Shown here: positions 56,313-64,000 of the stretch, in pieces
Layout: every line of letters begins with the position of its first letter
How positions within the stretch are numbered: the first letter of the stretch is position 1
Assembly: GCF_000765475.1 (NCBI RefSeq)
Contig: NZ_JRHO01000005.1
Coordinates: 102,460 to 166,459 of the forward strand
Length of the DNA: 64,000 bases
From: Methanococcoides methylutens
Lineage (GTDB): Archaea; Halobacteriota; Methanosarcinia; Methanosarcinales; Methanosarcinaceae
Direction: 5' to 3'
The notes under the pieces: model-generated
What the model saw: only the letters and a program-made list of their open reading frames with translations
Database searches by the model: none
Told to the model about the DNA's origin: nothing
Made by a program: the position numbers and the translations under genes

Positions 56313-56803
56313 TCGAATGCCTCCAGTACATATTTTTCAAGATCATCCCTGATGGACTCACGCAATCCTTCTGGATCGGATGCATCGATGGCATGCACAT
56401 AAAGCACTTTCCTGTCATCTGACACATCGATTGTAAGTGTTCCAGGTGTCAAGGTGATCGTATTGGCAATAGCAGTTATGCCTATATCGGTTTCTGTGCG
56501 TATTGGAACTGCAACAATTCCCGGTTTTATGTCCAGCTTAGGACTGAGGACGATCTTTGCGACTATGATGTTCGCTTTTATGATCTCGATCAGAAGGACT
56601 GCCAGGAACTTCAGCTGTTTTGGTATCTTCATTATTGTATTGGCGTATGACTTTTTCCTTGTGAAATCGTACAGTTCCCGGAATGGGTATATCACTATAG
56701 GTCCGAGTATCAGTCCCACCAGGAAGTTTGTGGAACTTATTGTACCGTGTACAAAGCACCATATCAGTCCAAGAGCTACTGAGTATATGAAATATCGTTT
56801 CAT
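56309..56803 (-). CDS. mrpE: Mrp Na+/H+ antiporter subunit E
   Basis: A 164-residue subunit with N-terminal spans and a C-terminal soluble domain: VPIRTETDIGITAIANTITLTPGTLTID and LYVHAIDASDPEGL match the MrpE family. ATGA overlaps join it to mrpD and mrpF. Confidence 0.92.
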   Translation of the reverse strand: MKRYFIYSVALGLIWCFVHGTISSTNFLVGLILGPIVIYPFRELYDFTRKKSYANTIMKIPKQLKFLAVLLIEIIKANIIVAKIVLSPKLDIKPGIVAVPIRTETDIGITAIANTITLTPGTLTIDVSDDRKVLYVHAIDASDPEGLRESIRDDLEKYVLEAFE

Positions 56804-58341
56804 CTTACCACCCTCGTCATCACTGCATCAATATAGGGTTGTGGATCGATCAGTTGTTCCGCTATTGCCTGTGACAGGGCTATCAGCGGTTCAGCATAGA
56901 TTCCAAAGACGAATGCCAGTGCTGCAAGTGTTATTATGGGTAATACTATCATGTAGGAAGGTTTGTGTGAGGAGTATTCTCCATATTTTTCAACGTCCCT
57001 TATCTCTCCCCAGAACATCAGGAGCCAGGCCCTGAACATGTAGAACAGGGTGAAGACTGCAAAGAAAAGGGCTATAGCAATGGGTATATAATACTCTGCA
57101 AGAAGTCCTGCGTCAAAGAGTACGAACTTTGCAATGAAACCACCCATTGGGGGTAGTCCTGCAATGGACATGGCACCTATCAGGAAAGCAACGCTCATTA
57201 CAGGGCTTGTTTTCATCATTCCTCCCATTTTGTTCATGTCCCTTGTTCCTGCATGGTGTATGATTCCTCCTGAGGTCAGGAACAACATGGACTTTGCAAT
57301 TGCATGGTTCACCAGGAACACAAGAGCTGCTGCGAGTGCATAGACAGTTCCGAAACCAATTCCCAGGAATACATATCCTATCTGGCTGACACTGGAATAT
57401 GCTAACAGTCTCTTAACATCCTTTTGTCCGACCGCGGATACTGCTCCGATAATGATCGTTGCAAGAGCCAGGAATATTATGATGGGTTGGAATAGGTACA
57501 GTGCATCCCTGAAGATCAGGAAGAATACCCTGAGCATGCCGTAAGCACCGACCTTTATCATCACTCCGCTAAGCATTGCGCTGATGGGTGATGGTGCAGT
57601 GGGGTGCACATCCGGAAGCCAGTAGTGCATGGGGAATATTGCTGCTTTGTTTCCGAATACAACGATGAAGAGCAATGCAATAGCAAATATGTGCCATGGA
57701 AGAGTTCCGGCAGCGCTCATTGAGCTGATCTTGACGGAGAGGTCTGCCATGTTGAGAGTTCCTACGGTGGCGTAAAGAGAAGCTACTGCTATAAGCATTA
57801 CAATGGATCCTATCATGTTCAGTACAAGGTACTTGAATGTGGCTTCCATCTTGTCGGAACTTTTAGTGACTCCTCCTTTCTCGTTTGCGACTACGAGTGC
57901 GCAGGAGGACAGCAGGAGTATCTCAAAGAATACGAACATATTGAAGATGTCTCCTGTCAGGAAAGTTCCGTTAAGTCCTGCTACAAGCAGGTTGAAGAGT
58001 GAATGGTAACTGGAGTTTAATGACTTGCCTTCTATGTAGTCCAGTGAGTAGAGGAGTGCGAGGAAGGATACAAGTGAGCTTAGTACTACCATTCCTGAAC
58101 TTAGCAGGTCGGCTACAAGTATGATGCCGTATTTGCCCCATTCTCCTACTTCATAGACCTGGATTCCCCCGTTCCAGACCTGCCAGAGGAGAACGAAGCT
58201 CAATGCCATCATAATGAATGATGCTGTAATGTTCACTCCTTTCTGCAACCCTGCGTTGGAGCGCAAAAAGAGCATGATGGCAGCCATGAGTATTGGCACG
58301 GCTATCAGTAGTATTGGTAGGTGTGACATTTCTGCGATCAT
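56800..58341 (-). CDS. mrpD: Mrp Na+/H+ antiporter subunit D
   Basis: A 513-residue antiporter-like subunit homologous to NuoN/NuoM of complex I, with about 14 spans. The pump motifs are visible: FFEILLLSSCALV with its glutamate, and KAAIFPMHYWLPDVHPTAPSPISAMLSG with key lysines. The start at ATG 58341 makes an ATGA overlap with mrpC, matching the other junctions of this operon. Confidence 0.95.
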   Translation of the reverse strand: MIAEMSHLPILLIAVPILMAAIMLFLRSNAGLQKGVNITASFIMMALSFVLLWQVWNGGIQVYEVGEWGKYGIILVADLLSSGMVVLSSLVSFLALLYSLDYIEGKSLNSSYHSLFNLLVAGLNGTFLTGDIFNMFVFFEILLLSSCALVVANEKGGVTKSSDKMEATFKYLVLNMIGSIVMLIAVASLYATVGTLNMADLSVKISSMSAAGTLPWHIFAIALLFIVVFGNKAAIFPMHYWLPDVHPTAPSPISAMLSGVMIKVGAYGMLRVFFLIFRDALYLFQPIIIFLALATIIIGAVSAVGQKDVKRLLAYSSVSQIGYVFLGIGFGTVYALAAALVFLVNHAIAKSMLFLTSGGIIHHAGTRDMNKMGGMMKTSPVMSVAFLIGAMSIAGLPPMGGFIAKFVLFDAGLLAEYYIPIAIALFFAVFTLFYMFRAWLLMFWGEIRDVEKYGEYSSHKPSYMIVLPIITLAALAFVFGIYAEPLIALSQAIAEQLIDPQPYIDAVMTRVVR

Positions 58342-58760
58342 CCCCACAGCCTCCTGAGCTCACGTATGTCAGTGGTCCCATATTCTTCATATATCCTGTA
58401 AGCAAGGATCAGTATGAATGCTGTTGTTGCGAGGCTGATCACAATTGCAGTTAGTACAAGTGCCTGAACAAGCGGGTCAACGAAGTCCACATGTGTTGAG
58501 GCAGAGACTACAGGTGCCAGAACTCCATCTGCAAGATTATCGTTGAATATTATGCCGGATGCTTCTCCTTCATGCCCGGAGCCTGTGATGATGGGTACTT
58601 TTGTGCCATCAAATATTCCGGTAGAGACGATAAGCAGGTTCACCGCATGGGATAAAACTGACAGTCCAATTATGACCTTTATGATGTCCCTTCTTAGCAT
58701 AAGGAATGTGCCTATGCCGAAGAGTAGTGAGATCGTAATTGTAAGTAATGTATTATTCAT
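58338..58760 (-). CDS. mrpC: Mrp Na+/H+ antiporter subunit C
   Basis: A 140-residue NuoK-like subunit with three spans: LRRDIIKVIIGLSVLSHAVNLLIVSTG and DPLVQALVLTAIVISLATTAFILILAYRIYEEYG. The middle loop is longer than usual (about 35 polar residues). The start at ATG 58760 has GGTGAT upstream and overlaps mrpB by 8 nt. Confidence 0.93.
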   Translation of the reverse strand: MNNTLLTITISLLFGIGTFLMLRRDIIKVIIGLSVLSHAVNLLIVSTGIFDGTKVPIITGSGHEGEASGIIFNDNLADGVLAPVVSASTHVDFVDPLVQALVLTAIVISLATTAFILILAYRIYEEYGTTDIRELRRLWG

Positions 58761-59172
58761 TGTCATCACCTACGTTCTTGAAGATGAATAGTAGTGATCC
58801 TATCACTACGAAATAAACGCCGATATCAAAGAGTCCGGCAGATACGAGTTCAATTTCTCCGAACAACGGAAGGTGGACGAACTCCACAGCACTCCTGAAG
58901 AAGTTATGTCCGAAGAACATCGCTGCGAATGCGGTCAATGATGCCAGCATGAGCCCGAATCCGAACCACTTGGCCCAGTCGGGGTCAAAGAATGTTTTTA
59001 CATATTTCAGTCCGAATACTACATACATCAGTGCAATGACCGATGCGAACATCACGCCTCCGATAAATCCTCCTCCGGGGTTATTATGACCTGCAAGTAG
59101 CAGGGATATGGAGAAGAGGATGACCAGGGGGATGCATACTTTCGTTATTGTTTTAGTTATTATTGTGGTCAT
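58753..59172 (-). CDS. mrpB: Mrp Na+/H+ antiporter subunit B
   Basis: A 139-residue subunit with the MnhB signature GHNNPGGGFIGGVMFASVIALMYV and about four spans. It overlaps mrpA by 4 nt and mrpC by 8 nt. Confidence 0.93.
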   Translation of the reverse strand: MTTIITKTITKVCIPLVILFSISLLLAGHNNPGGGFIGGVMFASVIALMYVVFGLKYVKTFFDPDWAKWFGFGLMLASLTAFAAMFFGHNFFRSAVEFVHLPLFGEIELVSAGLFDIGVYFVVIGSLLFIFKNVGDDNE

Positions 59173-61541
59173 TGTTCCTCACCTCGGCTGTGTATCAGGT
59201 TGTATACTCCGAGTGCTGCAAGACAGAGTACTGATATTTCTCCAAGGGTATCATAACCTCTGAAATCCACGATGATCACATTGACGATGTTGTGGCCTCC
59301 TGCAAGTGGGAGACTGTTCTCAATGAAGTAGTGGGACAGGGATTCAAATGGTGCCATTATTCCCTGTGTTGCATTGAGCAATACGACAAATACGCTTGCT
59401 GCAACTGCCAGGGAAATTGCAAGGTCCCTGAAAAGGACCGATTTTGGTATTATCTCCTTGTACTTCTGTGGTATCTTTGTGATCGCAAGCAGGAATATTA
59501 TTGTAGAAAGGGTTTCCACCAATATCTGTGTCAGGGCAAGGTCGGGTGCTTTCAGGTAAATGAAAAGCAGGCTTACTCCATACCCAAGTGCAGATAATGC
59601 AATAATGGCTGGCAGGTATTTCGGGAGAACTGCTGCAGCCAGGGCTGCCACAATTAGCAATAGTAGTAGAATTGCTTCATATGGGGCGATGCTAAAGTTC
59701 AATGTGGATGGTACTATGTTCGTAGCCAGGATGATGACCGGGATAGCTACCAATGCTATCATGAGAAGCAGCATTGCGGTCATGTAGTACTTGATGTTTC
59801 CTGGCTGGGTGATGGTAGAGAATTTGAATGCTTTTTCTTTTGCAGAATCCACTGCATTGTCATAGTAGTAATTGACGCTGATCCATGGGAACCTTGCATT
59901 GAACTTATCCTGCCAGGCGGCGATCCTGTCGTATCTGGTGTATATGAGGATGCCCAGTATGAATGTGGCAATGGTCATCATCAGGGATGTTGTGAAACCA
60001 TGCCATAGCTTTACGTGCAGATGTGCTGTTTCCAGCAAGATGCCTGATACGGTTGGTTCAATTATGGTGTGTATCGGCAGGGATGGGACAAGTCCGAAAA
60101 GTATCACAAGCAGTGCCAGGAATGCCGGTGGTATCAGCATTGTAAGTGGTGGCTCGTGGATATGTTCCGGAAGATGCTCCTTTGAGCGCTCTCCAAGGAA
60201 TATTCCGTCGATGAGCTTTATGGAATATGCGAAAGTGAAAACGCCACCAAGGACTGCGCATGCAGGGATCAGGAATGTGAACCCTCCTCCAAGTAGTGCT
60301 CCCATCTCGAGGGATGATTCATAGAACATTTCCTTACTAAGAAAGCCGTTAAGTGGTGGTACACCTGCCATTGAAAGGGCGGCAATGCTCGCCACGATGA
60401 AAGTTATCGGCATCTCACGCCGCAACCCGCCAAGCTTTCTTATGTCACGCGTAGCGGCTTCATGTGCAACGATACCCGCTACAAGGAAAAGGCAGGCTTT
60501 GAATGTTGCGTGATTCAGGAGGTGGAATGTTGCTGCTGCCACACCTATGCCCGGTTCGTGATGGGTGGTGTAGCCATACATGGTCATGATGTATGCCAGC
60601 TGACTGATGGTGGAATATGCGAGGATACCTTTAATGTCGGTCTGCCTGAATGCAAGGAATCCGGCTACAAGCATTGTAATGATACCTATTCCGCTTACAA
60701 GGATGAACCATGCATCTGTTCCTGAGAATATCGGGTGTATCCTTGCAACGAGGTAGATACCTGCTTTGACCATTGTTGCTGAGTGCAGGAAAGCACTGAC
60801 TGGGGTTGGAGCTTCCATTGCGTTTGGAAGCCATATGTAGAAAGGACCCTGTGCAGACTTTGCCGCTGCTCCGATCAATATGAGTATAAGTGTTATAAGG
60901 AAGAGCTCGTGTTCCTTGATTGCATTGATGACTTGTGGGTCACTCATTATGGTGGCAAGGTCGAAAGATCCTGTGATGGTGCGTAACAGAAGGAAACCTG
61001 CAAGCATTGCAAGCCCGCCGGCAGCGGTGATGAGGAGGGATTTGGTGGCACCATAGATGGATTCAGGCTTGTGCCTCCAATATCCGATAAGCATGAAAGA
61101 TGTGATACTGGTAAGTTCCCAGAAGATGAACAATTGTATCGTATTTGCGGAAAAGACCATTCCGATCATGGATCCCATGAAGAGAAGCAGATACTGGTAA
61201 TATCTTTTCAGGTCCTCTTTCTGGGACATGTATCCATTGGAGTAGGACATGATAAGGACTCCGATACCGGATGCGATAAATCCGATCATCATTGCTAGTC
61301 CGTCTGCGTAGATTGCAAAGTTAACTCCTGCAGAGGGTATCCATGATATTGAGCCCTGTACAATATGCCCGTCTCCAAGTACTTCCGGCGCTGCCAGGCC
61401 GATTAGTATAAAAGATGTAAGGGCTGTGGCTGCTGCAAACCAGCCCACGCGTTGCTTTAATATCTTTTCCATTACGGGGATGAGCCCGGCAAATATGAAC
61501 GGCAGGAATATGGCTGCCGTTATTGCATTAAATGAATCCAT
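59169..61541 (-). CDS. mrpA: Mrp Na+/H+ antiporter subunit A
   Basis: Largest subunit (790 residues) of the seven-subunit Mrp antiporter, which exchanges Na+ for H+. In methylotrophic Methanosarcinaceae it is thought to balance the two ion gradients used for ATP synthesis. The N-terminal two thirds is NuoL-like (FFWELTSITSFMLIGYW, KSAQGPFYIWLPNAMEAPTPVSAFLHSATMVKAG in part), and the C-terminal third is the MbhD/MbhE-like region ending IIVDFRGYDTLGEISVLCLAALGVYNL. First gene of mrpABCDEFG; promoter in 61542-61660. Confidence 0.95.
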   Translation of the reverse strand: MDSFNAITAAIFLPFIFAGLIPVMEKILKQRVGWFAAATALTSFILIGLAAPEVLGDGHIVQGSISWIPSAGVNFAIYADGLAMMIGFIASGIGVLIMSYSNGYMSQKEDLKRYYQYLLLFMGSMIGMVFSANTIQLFIFWELTSITSFMLIGYWRHKPESIYGATKSLLITAAGGLAMLAGFLLLRTITGSFDLATIMSDPQVINAIKEHELFLITLILILIGAAAKSAQGPFYIWLPNAMEAPTPVSAFLHSATMVKAGIYLVARIHPIFSGTDAWFILVSGIGIITMLVAGFLAFRQTDIKGILAYSTISQLAYIMTMYGYTTHHEPGIGVAAATFHLLNHATFKACLFLVAGIVAHEAATRDIRKLGGLRREMPITFIVASIAALSMAGVPPLNGFLSKEMFYESSLEMGALLGGGFTFLIPACAVLGGVFTFAYSIKLIDGIFLGERSKEHLPEHIHEPPLTMLIPPAFLALLVILFGLVPSLPIHTIIEPTVSGILLETAHLHVKLWHGFTTSLMMTIATFILGILIYTRYDRIAAWQDKFNARFPWISVNYYYDNAVDSAKEKAFKFSTITQPGNIKYYMTAMLLLMIALVAIPVIILATNIVPSTLNFSIAPYEAILLLLLIVAALAAAVLPKYLPAIIALSALGYGVSLLFIYLKAPDLALTQILVETLSTIIFLLAITKIPQKYKEIIPKSVLFRDLAISLAVAASVFVVLLNATQGIMAPFESLSHYFIENSLPLAGGHNIVNVIIVDFRGYDTLGEISVLCLAALGVYNLIHSRGEEQ

Positions 61542-61660
61542 GTCTTCTCCCTAAATATAGTCACTATATATAACTGTTTTTCATTACAATTATAAACCAT
61601 GATAAATCACTTTTCTATCTCCGGTCTATTTATAAGATTTTATAGGTATATATTAGATTT

Positions 61661-62434
61661 ATGAAATTAACTTCTGATCAAAAGGAGCGGTATGCAAAGC
61701 ACATCATGATGAAATCTATGGGTGAGGATGGACAAAAGCTATTGCTGGAGTCCCGAGTTCTTTGCGTAGGTTCAGGTGGGCTTGGTTCTCCTGTGATACA
61801 GTATCTTGCTGCAGCAGGCATTGGAACTCTTGGTATTATCGATGATGATGTTGTGGAGATGAGCAACCTTCAACGTCAGGTGATCCATGCAGGCAACCTT
61901 GGCAGGTCTAAAGTAGAGTCTGCAAAGGAATATGTGGAAAGCCTGAATCCTGATGTTACAGTGCTGGCGTATGATCTGCGCCTGAGTCCTGATAATGTTG
62001 AGGAGCTTATTGTTGATTACGATGTTGTTGTGGATTGCTCTGATAATTTTGCTACTCGCTATCTCCTGAACGATGTATGTGTGTTGCAGAACAAACCTCT
62101 ATTCCACGGCAGCATCTTTATGTTCGAAGGCCAGGTCATGACAATTCTTCCTCACGAGGGGCCATGTTATCGATGTATCTTTTCCAGCTCTCCTTCAACT
62201 GATGCTGCAAGGTCTGCTGGGGTTATGGGCATTCTTCCGGGGGTGATCGGGACTATGCAGGCAACAGAGGTGGTGAAGTACATTTCTCGTCTTGGAAAGT
62301 CGCTGGTAGGGCGCATGATCTACTATGATGCCCTCGGAATGAGGTTCGATGAGATAAAAGTTAACAAGAATCCGAAATGTCCAGTTTGTGGCGAAAACCC
62401 AAAAATAACGTCGATTGATGCTGAAAATTACTAA
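61661..62434 (+). CDS. ThiF/MoeB/HesA-type adenylyltransferase
   Basis: E1-like enzyme that adenylates the C terminus of a ubiquitin-like sulfur carrier (MoaD, ThiS or SAMP type). The 257-residue protein starts RYAKHIMMKSMGEDGQ (compare the RYxRhi start of MoeB), has the ATP loop CVGSGGLGSPVIQYLAAAGIG, VEMSNLQRQVIH, and two CxxC knuckles (CYRCIF and CPVCGE) for zinc. It lacks a rhodanese domain. Diverges from the mrp operon. The partner carrier is not in the window. Confidence 0.92.
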   Translation: MKLTSDQKERYAKHIMMKSMGEDGQKLLLESRVLCVGSGGLGSPVIQYLAAAGIGTLGIIDDDVVEMSNLQRQVIHAGNLGRSKVESAKEYVESLNPDVTVLAYDLRLSPDNVEELIVDYDVVVDCSDNFATRYLLNDVCVLQNKPLFHGSIFMFEGQVMTILPHEGPCYRCIFSSSPSTDAARSAGVMGILPGVIGTMQATEVVKYISRLGKSLVGRMIYYDALGMRFDEIKVNKNPKCPVCGENPKITSIDAENY

Positions 62435-62608
62435 ATTCATGTGTTTTTGCAAGTAGGCTGCAATAGCCTTCAATTGCATGATTAATAGAAATGTTTTTAT
62501 ACGATATGTCGGTTATAGGAGTTTGCTTCGGGCAGCATGGTTCGAAGCAAATACGAAACAGAAGCGTTGTTCAGGATTCAATTTTACTGGACAACAAACA
62601 AGCAGAAT

Positions 62609-62685
62609 GGGCTCGTGGTCTAGATGGTTATGACGTCGCCTTGACATGGCGGAGGTCCGGAGTTCGACTCTCCGCGGGCCCACCA
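62609..62685 (+). tRNA. tRNA-Val(GAC)
   Basis: 77 nt including encoded CCA. Acceptor GGGCTCG with CGGGCCC, anticodon stem TCGCC/GGCGG around loop TTGACAT (anticodon GAC), T loop TTCGACT. First of three tRNA genes upstream of the rRNA operon. Confidence 0.93.
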
Positions 62686-62753
62686 CAAATCTTTCAATTA
62701 TGTCGATTCGATAGGTTTATATCGAAAAACGATATGTATTGGTTGCTCTCAAA

Positions 62754-62828
62754 GCCCAGGTAGCTCAGTGGGAGAGCGCTGCCCTGAAGAGGCAGTTGTC
62801 CCCGGTTCGAATCCGGGTCTGGGCACCA
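62754..62828 (+). tRNA. tRNA-Phe(GAA)
   Basis: 75 nt including encoded CCA. Acceptor GCCCAGG with TCTGGGC, anticodon stem CTGCC/GGCAG around loop CTGAAGA (anticodon GAA), T loop TTCGAAT. Confidence 0.94.
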
Positions 62829-62841
62829 AAAAATGCATATC

Positions 62842-62913
62842 ACACCAGTAGTGTAGCGGTTATCACCGGGCGTTGCCAACGCTCGAACCCGGGTTCGATT
62901 CCCGGCTGGTGTA
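62842..62913 (+). tRNA. tRNA-Gly(GCC)
   Basis: 72 nt without encoded CCA. Acceptor ACACCAG with CTGGTGT, anticodon stem GGGCG/CGCTC around loop TTGCCAA (anticodon GCC), T loop TTCGATT. The first pair is A1-T72, whereas glycine tRNAs usually have G1-C72. Confidence 0.92.
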
Positions 62914-63510
62914 TTCTCTTATTTTTTTTGTTTTATTTCTCTAATTAATTACATTTTTTGATTATGTTTCATGTGCCTTTGCTCATAGAGTTTTATCGAA
63001 TCAACTTGGGTCTCAATTCAATTAATTTACCTCTCTTTTTACCCATCTTATATCGGGTAATTTTTCATTTATTTCTATTATTGCCAAAGGGGTCTGTTAT
63101 ATTCCGTTCAAAGAGGTCATGTCTATATTTTTGAACGTTATGCTTTGTTTGGCCATATCCTGGATCTGTCGTGATTTAATAAGGTTGTAGTAATCTTTAA
63201 TTGTGATTTGGATGTTTTTTAGATATCCTGTATAATGTATATTTGGATGAATGTTTATTTTTGCTTGATTAATTAGTAAATTTGGCGTAAAAAAGTCATC
63301 AATTTATGTGGTGGGGTCGTGTTGCAAAATTCTCCGATCCTTAATATATTCTAATCCTTCTGTTTATTTTTCAAGATTGTTATTGGTGAGTAAATTTACA
63401 TTGATTTCTGGTTCTGAAAAAGCAATGCTAGTGCAAATCTGCATTAACATTTGATCGTTTGAAGTATCAAATCACCCTTGGATATAAATCCGTGGCACAC
63501 ATTGACACAC
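62914..63510. other. AT-rich gene-free region upstream of the rRNA promoter
   Basis: About 600 bp with no open frame I can support on either strand, no tRNA, and no clear repeat. Several T-rich tracts. A TATA-like GATATAAATC near 63481-63490 could be an upstream secondary promoter for the rRNA operon. Confidence 0.5.
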
Positions 63511-63514
63511 AACG

Positions 63515-63522
63515 TATAAATA
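63515..63522 (+). promoter_or_regulatory. TATA box of the rRNA operon
   Basis: TATAAATA, a near-perfect archaeal box A, about 410 bp upstream of the 16S gene. The predicted transcript start is near 63545, at the first base of a leader hairpin. Confidence 0.65.
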
Positions 63523-63544
63523 CGAGTGAGCTATTGTAGGGGTG

Positions 63545-63931
63545 CTCTCAGTGAGCTGGTCGCTGTCGATTCTGACACGATCTACTGAGAGTTCGAAAAA
63601 CGTCATACATTTTGCGTATATCGACACATTCTCCAAAAATGTGTCACAATCTTCTGATCAGGAAGGTATATATGCGATGAGATGTATTATGAGAATCCCG
63701 CACAACGTGCGTGGAATTTCAATCACCTCCATTTCAAAATCATTAGTGGAGACCGGAGCTTTTCCGGTCTGACGTTGAAAGTGGCAGTTCGGTTAATTCT
63801 GACTGATAGTGACTTTATCTATCAAAAGAACTAACCAACTATTGTGCAAAGAAAACAACTCTCTAATTAAACAAAAGAGTTCTTTTCCGACAATTCTTAG
63901 TTAACTTCCAAATTTTGTGTGCTTTAACAAA
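63545..63931 (+). other. Structured pre-rRNA leader
   Basis: Roughly 390 nt leader with several inverted repeats: CTCTCAGT/ACTGAGAG (63545-63552 with 63584-63591), GACACATT/AATGTGTC (63623-63645) and AGACCGGA/TCCGGTCT (63750-63770). An open frame here has no gene features. The partner strand of the 16S processing stem would lie past the window. Confidence 0.6.
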
Positions 63932-64000
63932 TAACTCTGGTTGATCCTGCCAGAGGTTACTGCTATCGGTATTCGACTAAGCCATGCGAGTTAAATGTTC
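63932..64000 (+). rRNA. 16S rRNA, 5' end only
   Basis: The sequence CTCTGGTTGATCCTGCCAG, followed by GTTACTGCTATCGG and AAGCCATGCGAG, is the conserved 5' end of archaeal 16S rRNA, cut by the window edge. The exact first base is uncertain by a few positions. It supports assignment to the Methanosarcinaceae. Confidence 0.95.

Noticed and set aside
63542..63772. 76-aa open frame before the 16S gene
   Set aside because: It lies fully inside the predicted pre-rRNA leader with its hairpins, lacks a ribosome-binding site, and shows no recognisable protein.

Overview
The window is archaeal and comes from a methylotrophic methanogen of the Methanosarcinaceae; a Methanococcoides- or Methanolobus-like genus is my best guess, but the genus is inference. 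The evidence is: the partial 16S rRNA at the right edge; the archaeal ribosomal/RNA polymerase cluster with an Fe-S type Rpo3; chromosomal protein MC1; MptA of the methanopterin pathway; a homologue of monomethylamine methyltransferase MtmB; and PGF-CTERM and NosD-type surface proteins. Every stop codon I read in the listed genes is TAA or TGA, and none is TAG. Two otherwise intact genes carry one in-frame TAG each, as expected for a lineage that decodes TAG as pyrrolysine.

Layout. 0-7 kb: a 5'-truncated M1 aminopeptidase, a HAD hydrolase, two membrane proteins, then rps13-rps4-rps11-rpoD. 7.0-7.4 kb: three identical tRNA-Leu(GAG) genes in a 171-bp tandem repeat. 8.4-12.6 kb: two large surface proteins. 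12.8-17.3 kb: a minus-strand operon encoding a pyrrolysine-free MtmB homologue, an Orc1/Cdc6-like AAA+ ATPase and a hydantoinase/oxoprolinase-like protein.

17.4-23.4 kb is an AT-rich accessory segment. It holds a beta-helix surface protein, a zinc-ribbon protein, a SWIM-finger transposase with an in-frame amber codon, and a lipoprotein serpin with an in-frame amber codon. Its intergenic gaps carry four clusters of a 20-bp-spaced element (core GTCCGA, most clusters closed by an inverted copy) that I do not see elsewhere in the window. A 26-codon ORF followed by a structured terminator lies just beyond it.

23.7-61.5 kb is mostly core chromosome. It includes polyprenyl diphosphate synthase, radical SAM proteins, a type IV pilus ATPase/membrane pair with a distant prepilin peptidase, nucleotide-sugar dehydrogenase, mptA, mc1, argB, archaeosine radical SAM enzyme with GMP synthetase, recQ, a hexulose-phosphate synthase fusion, pyrBI, rps17e-dapA-dapB, dinB, duplicated initiator tRNAs, srp54, sua5, and a complete seven-gene Mrp Na+/H+ antiporter operon. 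61.6-64 kb: a ThiF/MoeB-type E1-like enzyme, tRNA-Val, tRNA-Phe, tRNA-Gly, and the promoter and structured leader of an rRNA operon.

The strongest leads are the two amber-interrupted genes (above all the serpin, where the TAG occupies a normal alignment column), the pyrrolysine-free MtmB operon, and the GTCCGA element clusters with a compensatory base change.
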